A model generated the notes under the pieces. That model saw nothing but the letters and a program-made list of their open reading frames with translations, did no database searches and had not been told where the DNA came from. A DNA stretch of 64,000 nt from positions 1,116,001 through 1,180,000 of the forward strand of contig NZ_JBCDNA010000001.1 of the NCBI RefSeq assembly GCF_038433205.1, written 5' to 3'. This stretch comes from Lutimonas vermicola. GTDB lineage: Bacteria; Bacteroidota; Bacteroidia; Flavobacteriales; Flavobacteriaceae. Both the position numbers and the translations under genes were made by a program. This document shows positions 49,952-59,072 of the stretch, piece by piece. Position 1 is the stretch's first letter, and the number at the start of each line of letters is the position of its first letter.

Positions 49952-52627
49952 TTGTATACAAATTTAAGATACTTACTTTTCTTTTCCTTATTTTTTTGTT
50001 TTGTAAATCAAGTGGCCTTGGGGCAGGTAGAACAAAATAAGAACGGTGAAGAAAACAATATAAATAGAACTGATAGTTTACGTGTCTTAAACGGCAATAG
50101 CCCTGATTTAGCAGTTATCGATACAACTAAAACCGATAGTATACAAATCAATCCCGAATACCTTGAAGACAATATCATACACAAGTCAAAAGATTATATT
50201 TCCAACGATTTTATCAACCAGAGAGCCACGCTCTACGATGAGGCAGAACTTTATTATCAGAATATAGAGCTAAAGGCCGGAAAGATCATTATTGATTACA
50301 AGAATAGCCTGGCCATCGCCACCGGTATATTTGATACGGCAGGGGTATATGTACAAAGGCCTCAATTCGTGCAGGGCAACCAGGCATCAACGCAAGATTC
50401 CCTGATCTATAATTTTGAGAATAAGAAAGCTCTCATCTATAATTCACGAACGGAACAACAGGGAATGATTATAACGGGCGATGTGTCTAAAAAAGAAAAC
50501 GACAGTACATTTTACATCAATAAAGCGCGTTTTACGACTTCTTTGAAGGAAAAACCAGATTATTATGTACAGACCAAAAATATAAAGATCGTACCCGACA
50601 GTAAGATTGTAGGGGGAATGAGCAATCTGGTGATTTCAGATGTACCCACCCCTTTGGTACTTCCATTTTTTTATTCTCCGCTAACAAGTGGGCGGGCCTC
50701 AGGATTTGTTATTCCCACCTGGGGTCAAAATAACAATCAGGGTTATTTTCTTCAAAATGGAGGATATTATTTTGCGGTAAACGACTATTTTGACCTGGGA
50801 ATTTTAGGTGACATATATACCAATGGAAGCTGGGGGCTTAGGGCCGAATCGAATTACAACCTTCGCTATAAATTTACAGGTAATTTTAGTTTGAGATACG
50901 AAAACCTTATCAATAGCCAAAAAGGCTTTCCAGACTACAGCAAGAGAAATAATTTCTTTATTAGATGGTCTCACAGCCAGTCTGCAACCTCCAATCCGAA
51001 TTCAAGGTTCTCTGCTTCGGTGAATTTTGGTAGCAGCAGCTTTTTCCAGGAATCGATCAACGAATCGAGCTCCCCTTATTATTTGACGAATACGTTTGCC
51101 TCGTCGGTTTCCTATTACAAAAAGTTTGTAGGAACGCCCTTCAATATGAATGCTTCGATGACGCATACCCAAAACACAAATACAGAATCCATCGATATGA
51201 ACCTGCCTTCTCTGGTGCTGAATATGGATCGTATCTATCCTTTTGCACCCAAAGTCGGATCAAAAAAGAATCCGATTCAAAATATTGGGGTGACCTATAG
51301 CATGAACGCCCAAAACCGGATTTCTACCAACGATGAAGAATTCGGGACGGCTAAGATGTTTGATGAGGCTCAAACCGGAGTCAAACATGATATCTCGATG
51401 AGTACAAATGCCAAAGCCTTGAAATTTATAAGCCTTTCGCCTTCTATCGTATATAAAGATGTGTGGTATTTTAAAACCATCGACAGGTATTGGGATGAAA
51501 ATATAAATGAAGTGGTCTCCGATACTGTAAACGGATTTGATTCATACCGGGAGTATTCGGGCGGGATATCGGCAACCACGACGGTTTATGGGATGGTCAA
51601 CTTTAAGAAAGGAAGGATACAAGCCCTGAGGCATGTTATGAGACCTTCTGTTTCGTACAGTTACCGTCCTGATTTCAGTCAGTATTACGATGAATATCAG
51701 GCTAGTATAGATCCTGATGATATCAGGGAATATTCCCGCTTTCAAAATGGCCTGTATGGCGCGCCTACAAGAGGGCTTTCCAGTGCCATAGGCTTGTCTG
51801 TGAACAACACACTTGAAGCGAAGGTAGCAGCAAAAGAAGGTGAAGAAGATGAAGGAGATGATGAACCGCGAAAAGTAAAGATCCTAAATAACCTGAATTT
51901 TTCAACAAGTTACAATATTGCAGCAGACTCGTTGAACTGGAGTCCGTTGAGAATGACAGCCGGAACCCAAATGCTCAAAAACAAGCTGGGCATCAATTTA
52001 AACGCTTCGTTTGATCCTTATGCGCTAAACGCCAATGGAAGCAGGATCAATATATACAATATCAATAACGGAGGAAGTTTATTCAGGTTTACAGGTGCCA
52101 ACCTAACGGCCAATTATTCCATATCGAGTAAAGATCTTAAGGAAGCCAAGAAATCATCAGGGGCAAAGGGTTCCGGTGGTAATACGAACCTCGACAGTTC
52201 TTCAAATATGTTTGGTGAAAGCCTGACCAATCGCAACCAGCAAATCAATACCGACGAAGAAAAAGTCAAAAAGGCCACCTTGTACAAAACCGAAATGCCA
52301 TGGGACATGCGCGTTAGATATTCACTCACCTATAATAATTCAAGGGCTCAAAGCGATATCACCGCAAATTCGTTACAGGTATCAGGAAATATTGAATTCT
52401 CGCCAAAATGGAGGGTTGGGATTTCATCCGGTTACGATTTCGAAAATAGCGGGATCACTTATACACAACTTCGTTTTGAAAGGGATCTCGACAGCTGGCG
52501 CTTTAGTTTTAACTGGGTACCATTTGGAGACAGAGCCACCTATTACTTTTTTATCGGTATCAAATCAGGACCGCTCAGTGACCTGAAATACGATCAGCGC
52601 AAGGTTCCAGACAGAAGATTGTTTTGA
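49952..52627 (+). CDS. LptD-like outer membrane LPS assembly protein
   Basis: 891 residues. The start is uncertain: no ATG lies upstream of the signal peptide, so a TTG start (YTNLRYLLFFSLFFCFVNQVALGQ after it) is used. An OstA/LptA-like domain (about 75-210: ATLYDEAELYYQNIELKAGKIIIDYKNSLAIATGI) precedes a large beta-barrel ending SDLKYDQRKVPDRRLF. LptD inserts lipopolysaccharide into the outer leaflet; Bacteroidetes homologs are long and divergent. PLVLPFFYSPLTSGRASGFVIPTWG is the conserved start of the barrel. Adjacent to the RidA gene (71 bases). Confidence 0.9.
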   Translation: MYTNLRYLLFFSLFFCFVNQVALGQVEQNKNGEENNINRTDSLRVLNGNSPDLAVIDTTKTDSIQINPEYLEDNIIHKSKDYISNDFINQRATLYDEAELYYQNIELKAGKIIIDYKNSLAIATGIFDTAGVYVQRPQFVQGNQASTQDSLIYNFENKKALIYNSRTEQQGMIITGDVSKKENDSTFYINKARFTTSLKEKPDYYVQTKNIKIVPDSKIVGGMSNLVISDVPTPLVLPFFYSPLTSGRASGFVIPTWGQNNNQGYFLQNGGYYFAVNDYFDLGILGDIYTNGSWGLRAESNYNLRYKFTGNFSLRYENLINSQKGFPDYSKRNNFFIRWSHSQSATSNPNSRFSASVNFGSSSFFQESINESSSPYYLTNTFASSVSYYKKFVGTPFNMNASMTHTQNTNTESIDMNLPSLVLNMDRIYPFAPKVGSKKNPIQNIGVTYSMNAQNRISTNDEEFGTAKMFDEAQTGVKHDISMSTNAKALKFISLSPSIVYKDVWYFKTIDRYWDENINEVVSDTVNGFDSYREYSGGISATTTVYGMVNFKKGRIQALRHVMRPSVSYSYRPDFSQYYDEYQASIDPDDIREYSRFQNGLYGAPTRGLSSAIGLSVNNTLEAKVAAKEGEEDEGDDEPRKVKILNNLNFSTSYNIAADSLNWSPLRMTAGTQMLKNKLGINLNASFDPYALNANGSRINIYNINNGGSLFRFTGANLTANYSISSKDLKEAKKSSGAKGSGGNTNLDSSSNMFGESLTNRNQQINTDEEKVKKATLYKTEMPWDMRVRYSLTYNNSRAQSDITANSLQVSGNIEFSPKWRVGISSGYDFENSGITYTQLRFERDLDSWRFSFNWVPFGDRATYYFFIGIKSGPLSDLKYDQRKVPDRRLF

Positions 52628-52698
52628 TGCACCACAAACGATATCATGTTTCTGTCAATAAATTGTAGTTTAACATAGATTTTAAAACCCAATGACTC

Positions 52699-53079
52699 AT
52701 GAAAAAAATAATCGAAACCCCAAACGCTCCGGCACCTATAGGGCCTTATTCTCAGGCTGTTCTTTATGAGGATACCTTATACACTTCGGGGCAAATAGCC
52801 ATTAATCCCCTAACCGGCGATCTTGTTTCAGGGGATATCACCAAAGAAACCGAACAGGTGATGAAAAACTTAGGTGCTGTTTTGGAGCAGGCCGGAATGA
52901 GCTACAAAAACGTACTCAAGACCACGATCTTTATAAAAGACATGAACGATTTTCAAAAAATAAATATGGTTTACGGATCCTATTTTGATGAAGCCACGGC
53001 ACCTGCGCGTGAAACTGTTGAAGTCGCCCGACTGCCAAAAGACGTCAGCGTAGAGATCTCGGCACTCGCCCGTAAATAA
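52699..53079 (+). CDS. ridA: RidA enamine/imine deaminase
   Basis: 126 residues, canonical length. It deaminates reactive enamines released by PLP enzymes. The sequence has APAPIGPYSQAVLYEDTLYTSGQIAINPLTGDLVSG, and later DEATAPARETVEVARLPKDVSVEISALA with the carboxylate-binding Arg in the PARxTVEV motif. It is complete, unlike the lipoprotein homolog at 9656-10183. Confidence 0.95.
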   Translation: MKKIIETPNAPAPIGPYSQAVLYEDTLYTSGQIAINPLTGDLVSGDITKETEQVMKNLGAVLEQAGMSYKNVLKTTIFIKDMNDFQKINMVYGSYFDEATAPARETVEVARLPKDVSVEISALARK

Positions 53080-53100
53080 ACGGGAGGCCCTTAAAAGCCC

Positions 53101-53955
53101 TTATTTTGTCAGCTTGCTGGCATGAACAGCAGCCAAGGTCATGATGGGATGCCTAACAATCTTTCCCAGTGTAAGATTGTATTCCTGTAAAACCTCTACA
53201 ATTTCATCCTGAAGGAAATGAGCGATGGAACCCACAAAATAAATAGGTACATCTTTACTTTCCTCAAACTGTAAAATTTGGTTTTCCACGAAGAAACGCA
53301 ATCCGTCCTTAATGATCTTTTGGGCATAATCGCTTTCCTTGTTTTCGATCAGAAACCGGCCCACATTAGCCAAATAGGTATTGGGGTTGTCTCTTTTATA
53401 TAAGTTCTCCTTGATCACATCAGGCCTTAAATCATACTGAGCTTCGAATTTTATAGCCAAATCTTCAGGCATCTTGCCATAGGCATGGTCTTTTATGATT
53501 TGTTTGCCATAATAGTTGCCACTGGCCGAATCCATCAGTATATATCCCAGAGACACTATCTTTTGATGAGTTTCCTTTCCGTCAAAGTAACTGCAATTAG
53601 AACCTGTGCCTAAAATACAAACCACACCGGGCGTATCTGTTTGAAGCGACTTTACCGCAGCAATAGTGTCTTCGTATATTTCAATATGGGCGTTGGTAAA
53701 TATATCTTCAAAAATAGTTTTTAAAAACTGTACGGCATTTTGGGTTCCGCAACCGGCACCGTAAAAATAGATTTCCTTTACCTCATCCTTGATGTCCCTC
53801 AGTTCTTCTTTTGTGATGATTCGGTCATACAAAGTCTTCTTTGTGAACACAGCAGGATTTAATCCATCCGTATCAATTTTAAAATAAGTTTCTCCCTTTT
53901 CGTTAATCGCTATCCAATTTGTTTTGGTCGATCCGCTGTCGGCAACTAAAATCAT
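53101..53955 (-). CDS. BadF/BcrA-type ATPase, N-acetylglucosamine kinase-like
   Basis: 284 residues of the ASKHA fold. Phosphate 1 motif VADSGSTKTNWIAINEKG at the N-terminus; phosphate 2 CILGTGSNCSYFDG and adenosine motif LGYILMDSASGNYYGKQIIKD in the middle. This group (BadF/BadG/BcrA/BcrD ATPase family) includes N-acetylglucosamine kinases, and that is the most likely role in Bacteroidetes. No radical enzyme partner is near, which argues against an activase. It is convergent with ridA. Confidence 0.88.
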   Translation of the reverse strand: MILVADSGSTKTNWIAINEKGETYFKIDTDGLNPAVFTKKTLYDRIITKEELRDIKDEVKEIYFYGAGCGTQNAVQFLKTIFEDIFTNAHIEIYEDTIAAVKSLQTDTPGVVCILGTGSNCSYFDGKETHQKIVSLGYILMDSASGNYYGKQIIKDHAYGKMPEDLAIKFEAQYDLRPDVIKENLYKRDNPNTYLANVGRFLIENKESDYAQKIIKDGLRFFVENQILQFEESKDVPIYFVGSIAHFLQDEIVEVLQEYNLTLGKIVRHPIMTLAAVHASKLTK

Positions 53956-54066
53956 GCTATAAAAAATTTGAATTCGTAAAATTAAAAAATACCGTTCAAT
54001 AAAAACCGATATTTACTATAAATTATCTTAAAACTGAGCATTTATTACTAAATCGTTTTCGCGGTT

Positions 54067-54483
54067 TTATATTAAAAACGATCGAAGGGCAAGCTCGTAA
54101 CTCTGTAGCCCAAATCCGGTTATAACACCTTTTGAATGGGGTGCTATAAATGATACATGCCTGTAGGGCTCTCGTTGATAGACGTTTGAAATGTGAACTT
54201 CTACTACAGGGGTTTCCACCGCTTTTATCGCGTCACCGATACCCACAGATGTATGTGTGTAAGCGGCCGCATTTAATATGATGCCATCATGTGAAAACCC
54301 GGTTTCATGAATCTTGTCAATAATTTCACCTTCTATATTCGACTGATAATAAGACAGTTCAACGTCCTCAAAACGATCCTTTAATTGATTGAAATAATCC
54401 TGAAAGGTTTTATTTCCATAAACTGTTGGTTCCCGCTTTCCAAGGAGGTTCAAATTAGGACCGTTGATAATGATGATTTTCAT
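54067..54483 (-). CDS. aroQ: 3-dehydroquinate dehydratase, type II
   Basis: 138 residues, a class II dehydroquinase of the shikimate pathway. Signature NGPNLNLLGKREPTVYG with the catalytic Tyr and Arg, then YQSNIEGEIIDKIHE, NAAAYTHTSVGIGDAI with the conserved His and Asn, and EVHISNVYQREPYRHVS. It is divergent from xerD. Confidence 0.97.
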   Translation of the reverse strand: MKIIIINGPNLNLLGKREPTVYGNKTFQDYFNQLKDRFEDVELSYYQSNIEGEIIDKIHETGFSHDGIILNAAAYTHTSVGIGDAIKAVETPVVEVHISNVYQREPYRHVSFIAPHSKGVITGFGLQSYELALRSFLI

Positions 54484-54636
54484 GAATTACCGGTTTTAGA
54501 ACTTTGTTTGGTTATCTGTTCCGCTTGTTATGCACCGAAACAAAGAATAATTGATTCTTGTTCCCAAAAATAGCATAATTTTACACATCGTATAAGCAAA
54601 TCGCATGAATATTGATCGAGAAAGCCACTTAACGCC

Positions 54637-55533
54637 ATGACCTGGAAAGATGCCATTAAAGATTACCAATATTTTTTAAAGATCGAAAGGGGTCTTTCCC
54701 ATAATTCGATTTCGGCCTACCGCAGGGATATTCTAAAACTCATGAATTTCCTTGAAGAACAGCATGTGGCCATATCGCCTGTAGAGATTGGTACCGACCT
54801 GATTGAAAGGTTTGTGTATACCAGTTCGAAAACAATTGCCCCGCGTTCACAGGCCAGAATGATTTCAGGCCTGAGGAATTTCTTTGATTACCTTATTTTT
54901 GAAGATTACCGAAAAGAAAATCCGACTGATTTACTGGAAACCCCAAAAATTGGCAGAAAACTACCCGATACACTATCCGAGAATGAAATCAATCAAATCA
55001 TTTCCCAAATTGACCTGAGCAAGCCCCAAGGTGAGCGGAACAGAGCCATGATGGAAACTTTGTACAGCTGCGGACTCAGGGTAACCGAAATGATCGAATT
55101 AAAAATCTCTGACCTGTTTTTTGACGAAGGGTTTATCAGGGTCATTGGCAAAGGCAACAAACAGCGGTTTGTACCTATCAATTCATATATGATCAAACTC
55201 ATTGAAACATATAAGGATCACGTTCGGGCAATGATAAAGGTGCAAAAGGGATATGAGGACACACTGTTTTTAAACAGGCGTGGAAAGCAACTCAGCCGGA
55301 ATATGGTGTTTATGGTACTAAGGGATTTGACCTCAAAAGCAGGAATTGACAAAACCGTAAGCCCGCATACCCTGAGGCATTCCTTTGCTACTCATTTACT
55401 TGAGAATGGTGCCGATCTCAGGGCCATTCAACAGATGCTGGGCCATGAAAGCATTACCACTACCGAAATATACATGCATCTGGATAAAAGCCATTTAAAA
55501 ATGGTTGTGGAGAAATTTCACCCCAGAAAATAA
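54637..55533 (+). CDS. xerD: Site-specific tyrosine recombinase XerD
   Basis: 298 residues, standard Xer length. It resolves chromosome dimers at dif. The SAM-like N-terminal core-binding domain (about 1-90) precedes the catalytic domain. Catalytic residues are Arg148 (SCGLRVTEM), Lys172 (GKGNK), His244 and Arg247 (HTLRHSFATH), His270 (LGHE) and Tyr279 (TTTEIYMH). It has no integron-integrase additional domain, so it is a housekeeping Xer and not IntI. Its stop codon is the first unit of a tandem TAATGCTnC-type repeat. Confidence 0.97.
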   Translation: MTWKDAIKDYQYFLKIERGLSHNSISAYRRDILKLMNFLEEQHVAISPVEIGTDLIERFVYTSSKTIAPRSQARMISGLRNFFDYLIFEDYRKENPTDLLETPKIGRKLPDTLSENEINQIISQIDLSKPQGERNRAMMETLYSCGLRVTEMIELKISDLFFDEGFIRVIGKGNKQRFVPINSYMIKLIETYKDHVRAMIKVQKGYEDTLFLNRRGKQLSRNMVFMVLRDLTSKAGIDKTVSPHTLRHSFATHLLENGADLRAIQQMLGHESITTTEIYMHLDKSHLKMVVEKFHPRK

Positions 55534-55556
55534 TGCTACAATGCTGCAATGCTATA
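55531..55556. repeat. 9-bp tandem repeat at the xerD stop
   Basis: Starting at the TAA stop: TAATGCTAC, AATGCTGC, AATGCTAT, AATG. The units are of the (C)AATGCTxC type. An inverted run of the same units lies at 55669-55709. Confidence 0.7.
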
Positions 55557-55668
55557 ATGTAGGTTTCTTTTTGTCTTGCCCTGAAATTTCTTATCCTGAA
55601 ACAAGTTTACATAAAAATTAAACAAAATTCAGTTCGATATATGCCATAAATTCTCACACCCGCATATT

Positions 55669-55709
55669 CAAGCATTGAAGCATTGCAGCATTGCAGCATT
55701 GAAGCATTA
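55669..55709. repeat. 9-bp tandem repeat at the ABC-F stop
   Basis: On the minus strand from the stop of the ABC-F gene: TAATGCTTC, AATGCTGC, AATGCTGC, AATGCTTC, AATGCTTG. Together with the xerD-side repeat it can form a long stem across the convergent spacer. Confidence 0.7.
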
Positions 55710-57332
55710 GACCTCGTACATCTTCTTTCTCAACTCTTTGATCGTATCGTTTTCAAGGTATTCATCAAAACTCATATATCTGTCTATCACTCCTTTTGGC
55801 GTGATCTCAACGATCCTGTTGGCAACTGTTTGCGCAAATTCGTGGTCATGAGTTGAAAAGATTACAGTGCCTTTGAAATTCTTAAGTGCATTGTTAAAGG
55901 CCTGAATGGATTCAAGATCAAGATGGTTTGTAGGTTCATCCACGAGCAGTACATTAGCTCTCTTCATCATCATTCGAGACAACATACACCTCACTTTTTC
56001 CCCACCTGAAAGAACATTGCTCTTTTTAAGGGCCTCATCACCACTAAAGATCATTTTACCAAGAAAACCCCTGATGTGAACCTCTTCTCTTTCCTCTTCT
56101 GTTTTAGCGTATTGCCTTAACCAGTCCACCAGGCTAAGGTCGTTCTTAAAGAATTCTGAATTCTCAAGGGGCAAATAGGCCTGAGAGGTAGTAACCCCCC
56201 ATTTATAATCTCCTGAGTCGGGCTTATCCGACCCGGTAATGATCTCATAAAATGCAGTTGCGGCTCTCGAAGCTCTTGACAGTAAAACAACCTTGTCTCC
56301 TTTGGTCAGGTTCAGGTCAATTTTATCAAAAACCACTTCACCGTCAATGCTTTTCGACAGATTTTCAACATGGAGAATCTGATCCCCGGCTTCTCTTTCC
56401 TGCTCAAAAATAATCGCCGGATATCTTCTGCTTGAAGGCTTGATATCGGCTATATTCAGCTTTTCAATCATCTTCTTTCTGCTTGTTGCCTGTTTTGATT
56501 TGGCCACATTGGCAGAAAATCTCCTGATGAATTCTTCGAGTTCTTTCTTCTTTTCTTCTGCTTTTTTATTCTGTTGTGCCCTTTGCCTGGCGGCTAACTG
56601 ACTCGACTCATACCAAAATGTATAATTACCTGAATACTGATTCATTTTACCAAAATCAATATCTGATATATGCGTACAAACCGCATCTAAAAAGTGACGG
56701 TCATGAGATACAACGATCACTGTATTGTCATAATTGGCCAAAAAGTTTTCAAGCCAGCCAATGGTTTCAAAATCAAGGTCATTGGTAGGTTCATCCATGA
56801 TCAATACATCAGGCGACCCAAACAAAGCCTGCGCAATAAGCACCCTAACCTTTGATTTACCATCAAGGTCAGACATTAAAGTATAATGCATGTCTTCACT
56901 TATTCCCAAAGATGACAAGAGGTTCGCAGCTTCACTTTCGGCGGTCCAACCTCCCATTTCTTCAAATTCACCACCCAATTCACCGGCAAGAATCCCATCT
57001 TCATCAGAAAAATCGGGTTTTGCATACACTTCATCTAATTTTTTCTTCAATTCATACAAGGGTATATTACCCATCATCACCGTTTCTAATACCGGATATT
57101 CGTCAAACGCAAAGTGATCTTGCGAAAGTACCGACATTCTTTTCCCTTTTTCCAAACTTACAGTGCCCGAAGTCGGGTCAATATCACCTGAAAGTATTTT
57201 TAAAAAAGTAGATTTCCCGGCACCATTGGCACCTATGATACCATAGCAATTCCCTTGGGTAAATACCGTGTTTACATCATCGAATAGAATTCTCTTTCCG
57301 AATTGAACGGATAAGTTGGAAACAGTTAACAT
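55707..57332 (-). CDS. ABC-F family ATP-binding protein
   Basis: 541 residues with two ABC domains and no membrane part, like ABC-F translation factors (YdiF/EttA-type). NBD1 (about 1-240): Walker A GANGAGKST with Lys40, Walker B LIMDEPTND. NBD2 (about 318-520): LSGGEK signature and LLVDEPTNH. The linker (about 250-300) is rich in Lys and Glu. NBD2 lacks a P-loop (LLSRASRAATAF in place of GxxGxGKS/T, about 350-361) and NBD1 has LDGKSK where LSGGQ is expected. These two belong to the same composite ATP site, so one site is probably dead. Confidence 0.9.
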   Translation of the reverse strand: MLTVSNLSVQFGKRILFDDVNTVFTQGNCYGIIGANGAGKSTFLKILSGDIDPTSGTVSLEKGKRMSVLSQDHFAFDEYPVLETVMMGNIPLYELKKKLDEVYAKPDFSDEDGILAGELGGEFEEMGGWTAESEAANLLSSLGISEDMHYTLMSDLDGKSKVRVLIAQALFGSPDVLIMDEPTNDLDFETIGWLENFLANYDNTVIVVSHDRHFLDAVCTHISDIDFGKMNQYSGNYTFWYESSQLAARQRAQQNKKAEEKKKELEEFIRRFSANVAKSKQATSRKKMIEKLNIADIKPSSRRYPAIIFEQEREAGDQILHVENLSKSIDGEVVFDKIDLNLTKGDKVVLLSRASRAATAFYEIITGSDKPDSGDYKWGVTTSQAYLPLENSEFFKNDLSLVDWLRQYAKTEEEREEVHIRGFLGKMIFSGDEALKKSNVLSGGEKVRCMLSRMMMKRANVLLVDEPTNHLDLESIQAFNNALKNFKGTVIFSTHDHEFAQTVANRIVEITPKGVIDRYMSFDEYLENDTIKELRKKMYEV

Positions 57333-57520
57333 GTGTTTTTAATTTTTTTGCAAAACTAAGTAAAATAGTGCTATTTAACTACCAATCCACCCCATAATAT
57401 TTTGGCCTTTAAAACTGATGAAAAAGAAAAAAAACACCTTGATATTTTTAACTTTTTACTGCTGAATTTTTAACATGGCATTAACAAGACACCCTGAGGT
57501 ATATTAGTACATTTGTTATT

Positions 57521-58957
57521 ATGTCTAAATCGCATTATTTGAAAAAAAATTACTTTTCGCAGCCTTTTACCTTATTTGTGCTGTTGGTTTTCGTATTTTC
57601 CTTTTCTGGTTGTAATGATTCAGAACAAACTGCATACACTTATTTTGGCGGTAAAATCAAGAACCCTAAAGACAAGTATGTTTACTTGAATAAAGGAAAG
57701 AAAATACTTGATTCGGCCAGGATAGATAACCACAATAAATTCTCTTTTAAACTTGACTCGTTGAAGTTGGGTCTGTATACGTTTAAACACGGAGCTGAAT
57801 TTCAATACATCTATCTAGAACCAAAAGATAGCCTATTGCTATATCTGAATACCTGGGATTTTGATGAGTCATTGATTTTTAGCGGAAAAGGCAGTGCAAA
57901 GAATAATTACCTTATCAACCTATACCTTGAACAGGAACTTACCGAAAAGAATTTTAAGCAAAACTATAAATTAGACGAAGCGGCCTTTACGAAGGTTATC
58001 GATGAGGGTATCAAAAAACAACTGGAAGCTTATAATGAATTCCTTTCAACCGAAGAGGAGAAACCCTCCAAATTTTTCAATAAATTGGTGATGACAGGAA
58101 TTTATGTGCCTTTCTATTTTTATAAGGAAAGATATGCCTATAATCATAAAAAAATCATGGGCTTAGATACGACTCCCGAACTAAGCAGTGATTTTTATGC
58201 CTACCGGGATCATGTAGAGCTCAACGATGAAGGTTTGATTGATTACGGATGGAACCTGGCCTTTATCAATAATTTTTTATACAACCTGGCCTACGATGAA
58301 AAAATGAAAGATCCTGAGAACAGGATCTTTGAACTCGAATTCATGAAAATTGTTGAAGACAGGATTAATGTTGATGAGTTAAAAAATTCATTGCTTGCAA
58401 AAGGTGTGTGGGGTTCCTTGTCGAACAAGCATCTGACAAAAGAAGAAAACGAAAAAGTATATACCTATTTTTTTGAGCATTGCACCGATGACAGCTATAA
58501 GTCTGAATTAAAGAAATCAATTGAGCAGAAAGAAAAACTTTCATGTGGTGAAGACCTTCCAAAACTTACGGCCTATAATATAGATCACAATGAGGTAGAG
58601 ATCAACAGTCTTATTAAAAACTCAAACGCTGTTATCTATTTCTGGCCTTCCGATTTGGGACGTATGGAACTACTTAATGAAAAACTACAGTATTTGGAAA
58701 AGCATCATCCGGAAGTCGTTTTTATTGGTATCGAACGAAACAAAAGCGATGAAGAATGGAAAAAATTTCTAACCACAAAAAAATTACCCAAAGAGCATCA
58801 GTTCAAAATGGCAAAGAACTCTGAAACCTATTCCTGGTACGAAGGTGATATGGAAAGAACCATTATTGTGAATAATCAGGGGAAGGTTGAAAATGGTTAT
58901 GTTTTTTTCCTTGACAGCAACCTTAACTATTATTTGAAAAGCATTAATAATCATTAA
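57521..58957 (+). CDS. Thioredoxin-fold lipoprotein lacking the CxxC motif
   Basis: 478 residues. Signal peptide with lipobox (FSFSGC, Cys31). The N-terminal part (about 40-130: YFGGKIKNPKDKYVYLNKGKKILDSARIDNHNKFSFKL) resembles the DUF4369 beta-sandwich that precedes many Bacteroidetes TlpA-like proteins. A helical middle (about 140-345) follows. The C-terminal thioredoxin fold (about 350-478) has NAVIYFWPSDLGRMELLNEKL, where TlpA has WASWCGPC, so both active cysteines are missing. It may bind proteins rather than do redox chemistry. A TACATTTG box lies 6 bases before the ATG, so the transcript may have almost no leader. Confidence 0.85.
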   Translation: MSKSHYLKKNYFSQPFTLFVLLVFVFSFSGCNDSEQTAYTYFGGKIKNPKDKYVYLNKGKKILDSARIDNHNKFSFKLDSLKLGLYTFKHGAEFQYIYLEPKDSLLLYLNTWDFDESLIFSGKGSAKNNYLINLYLEQELTEKNFKQNYKLDEAAFTKVIDEGIKKQLEAYNEFLSTEEEKPSKFFNKLVMTGIYVPFYFYKERYAYNHKKIMGLDTTPELSSDFYAYRDHVELNDEGLIDYGWNLAFINNFLYNLAYDEKMKDPENRIFELEFMKIVEDRINVDELKNSLLAKGVWGSLSNKHLTKEENEKVYTYFFEHCTDDSYKSELKKSIEQKEKLSCGEDLPKLTAYNIDHNEVEINSLIKNSNAVIYFWPSDLGRMELLNEKLQYLEKHHPEVVFIGIERNKSDEEWKKFLTTKKLPKEHQFKMAKNSETYSWYEGDMERTIIVNNQGKVENGYVFFLDSNLNYYLKSINNH

Positions 58958-58985
58958 TTTATAGGAAACTTCGTTAAATAAGTAG

Positions 58986-58993
58986 TATTTTTG
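58986..58993 (+). promoter_or_regulatory. -7 promoter box before the DEAD-box helicase
   Basis: TATTTTTG fits TAnnTTTG. It predicts an unusually long 5' leader of about 70 bases before the ATG at 59073, as is seen for cold-shock helicases. The -33 box is not clear. Confidence 0.4.
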
Positions 58994-59072
58994 CAAACTC
59001 TTAAACATAAAACACAGTATTTATTTGCAAACCAGAGCTTTACAAATAAATTGAGTTTTGCAAAAAAAATAT

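Noticed and set aside
54637..55533. XerD as the integrase of the attC-like array
   Set aside because: It has a plain Xer architecture, no integron-integrase extra domain, and lies 24 kb away among housekeeping genes.
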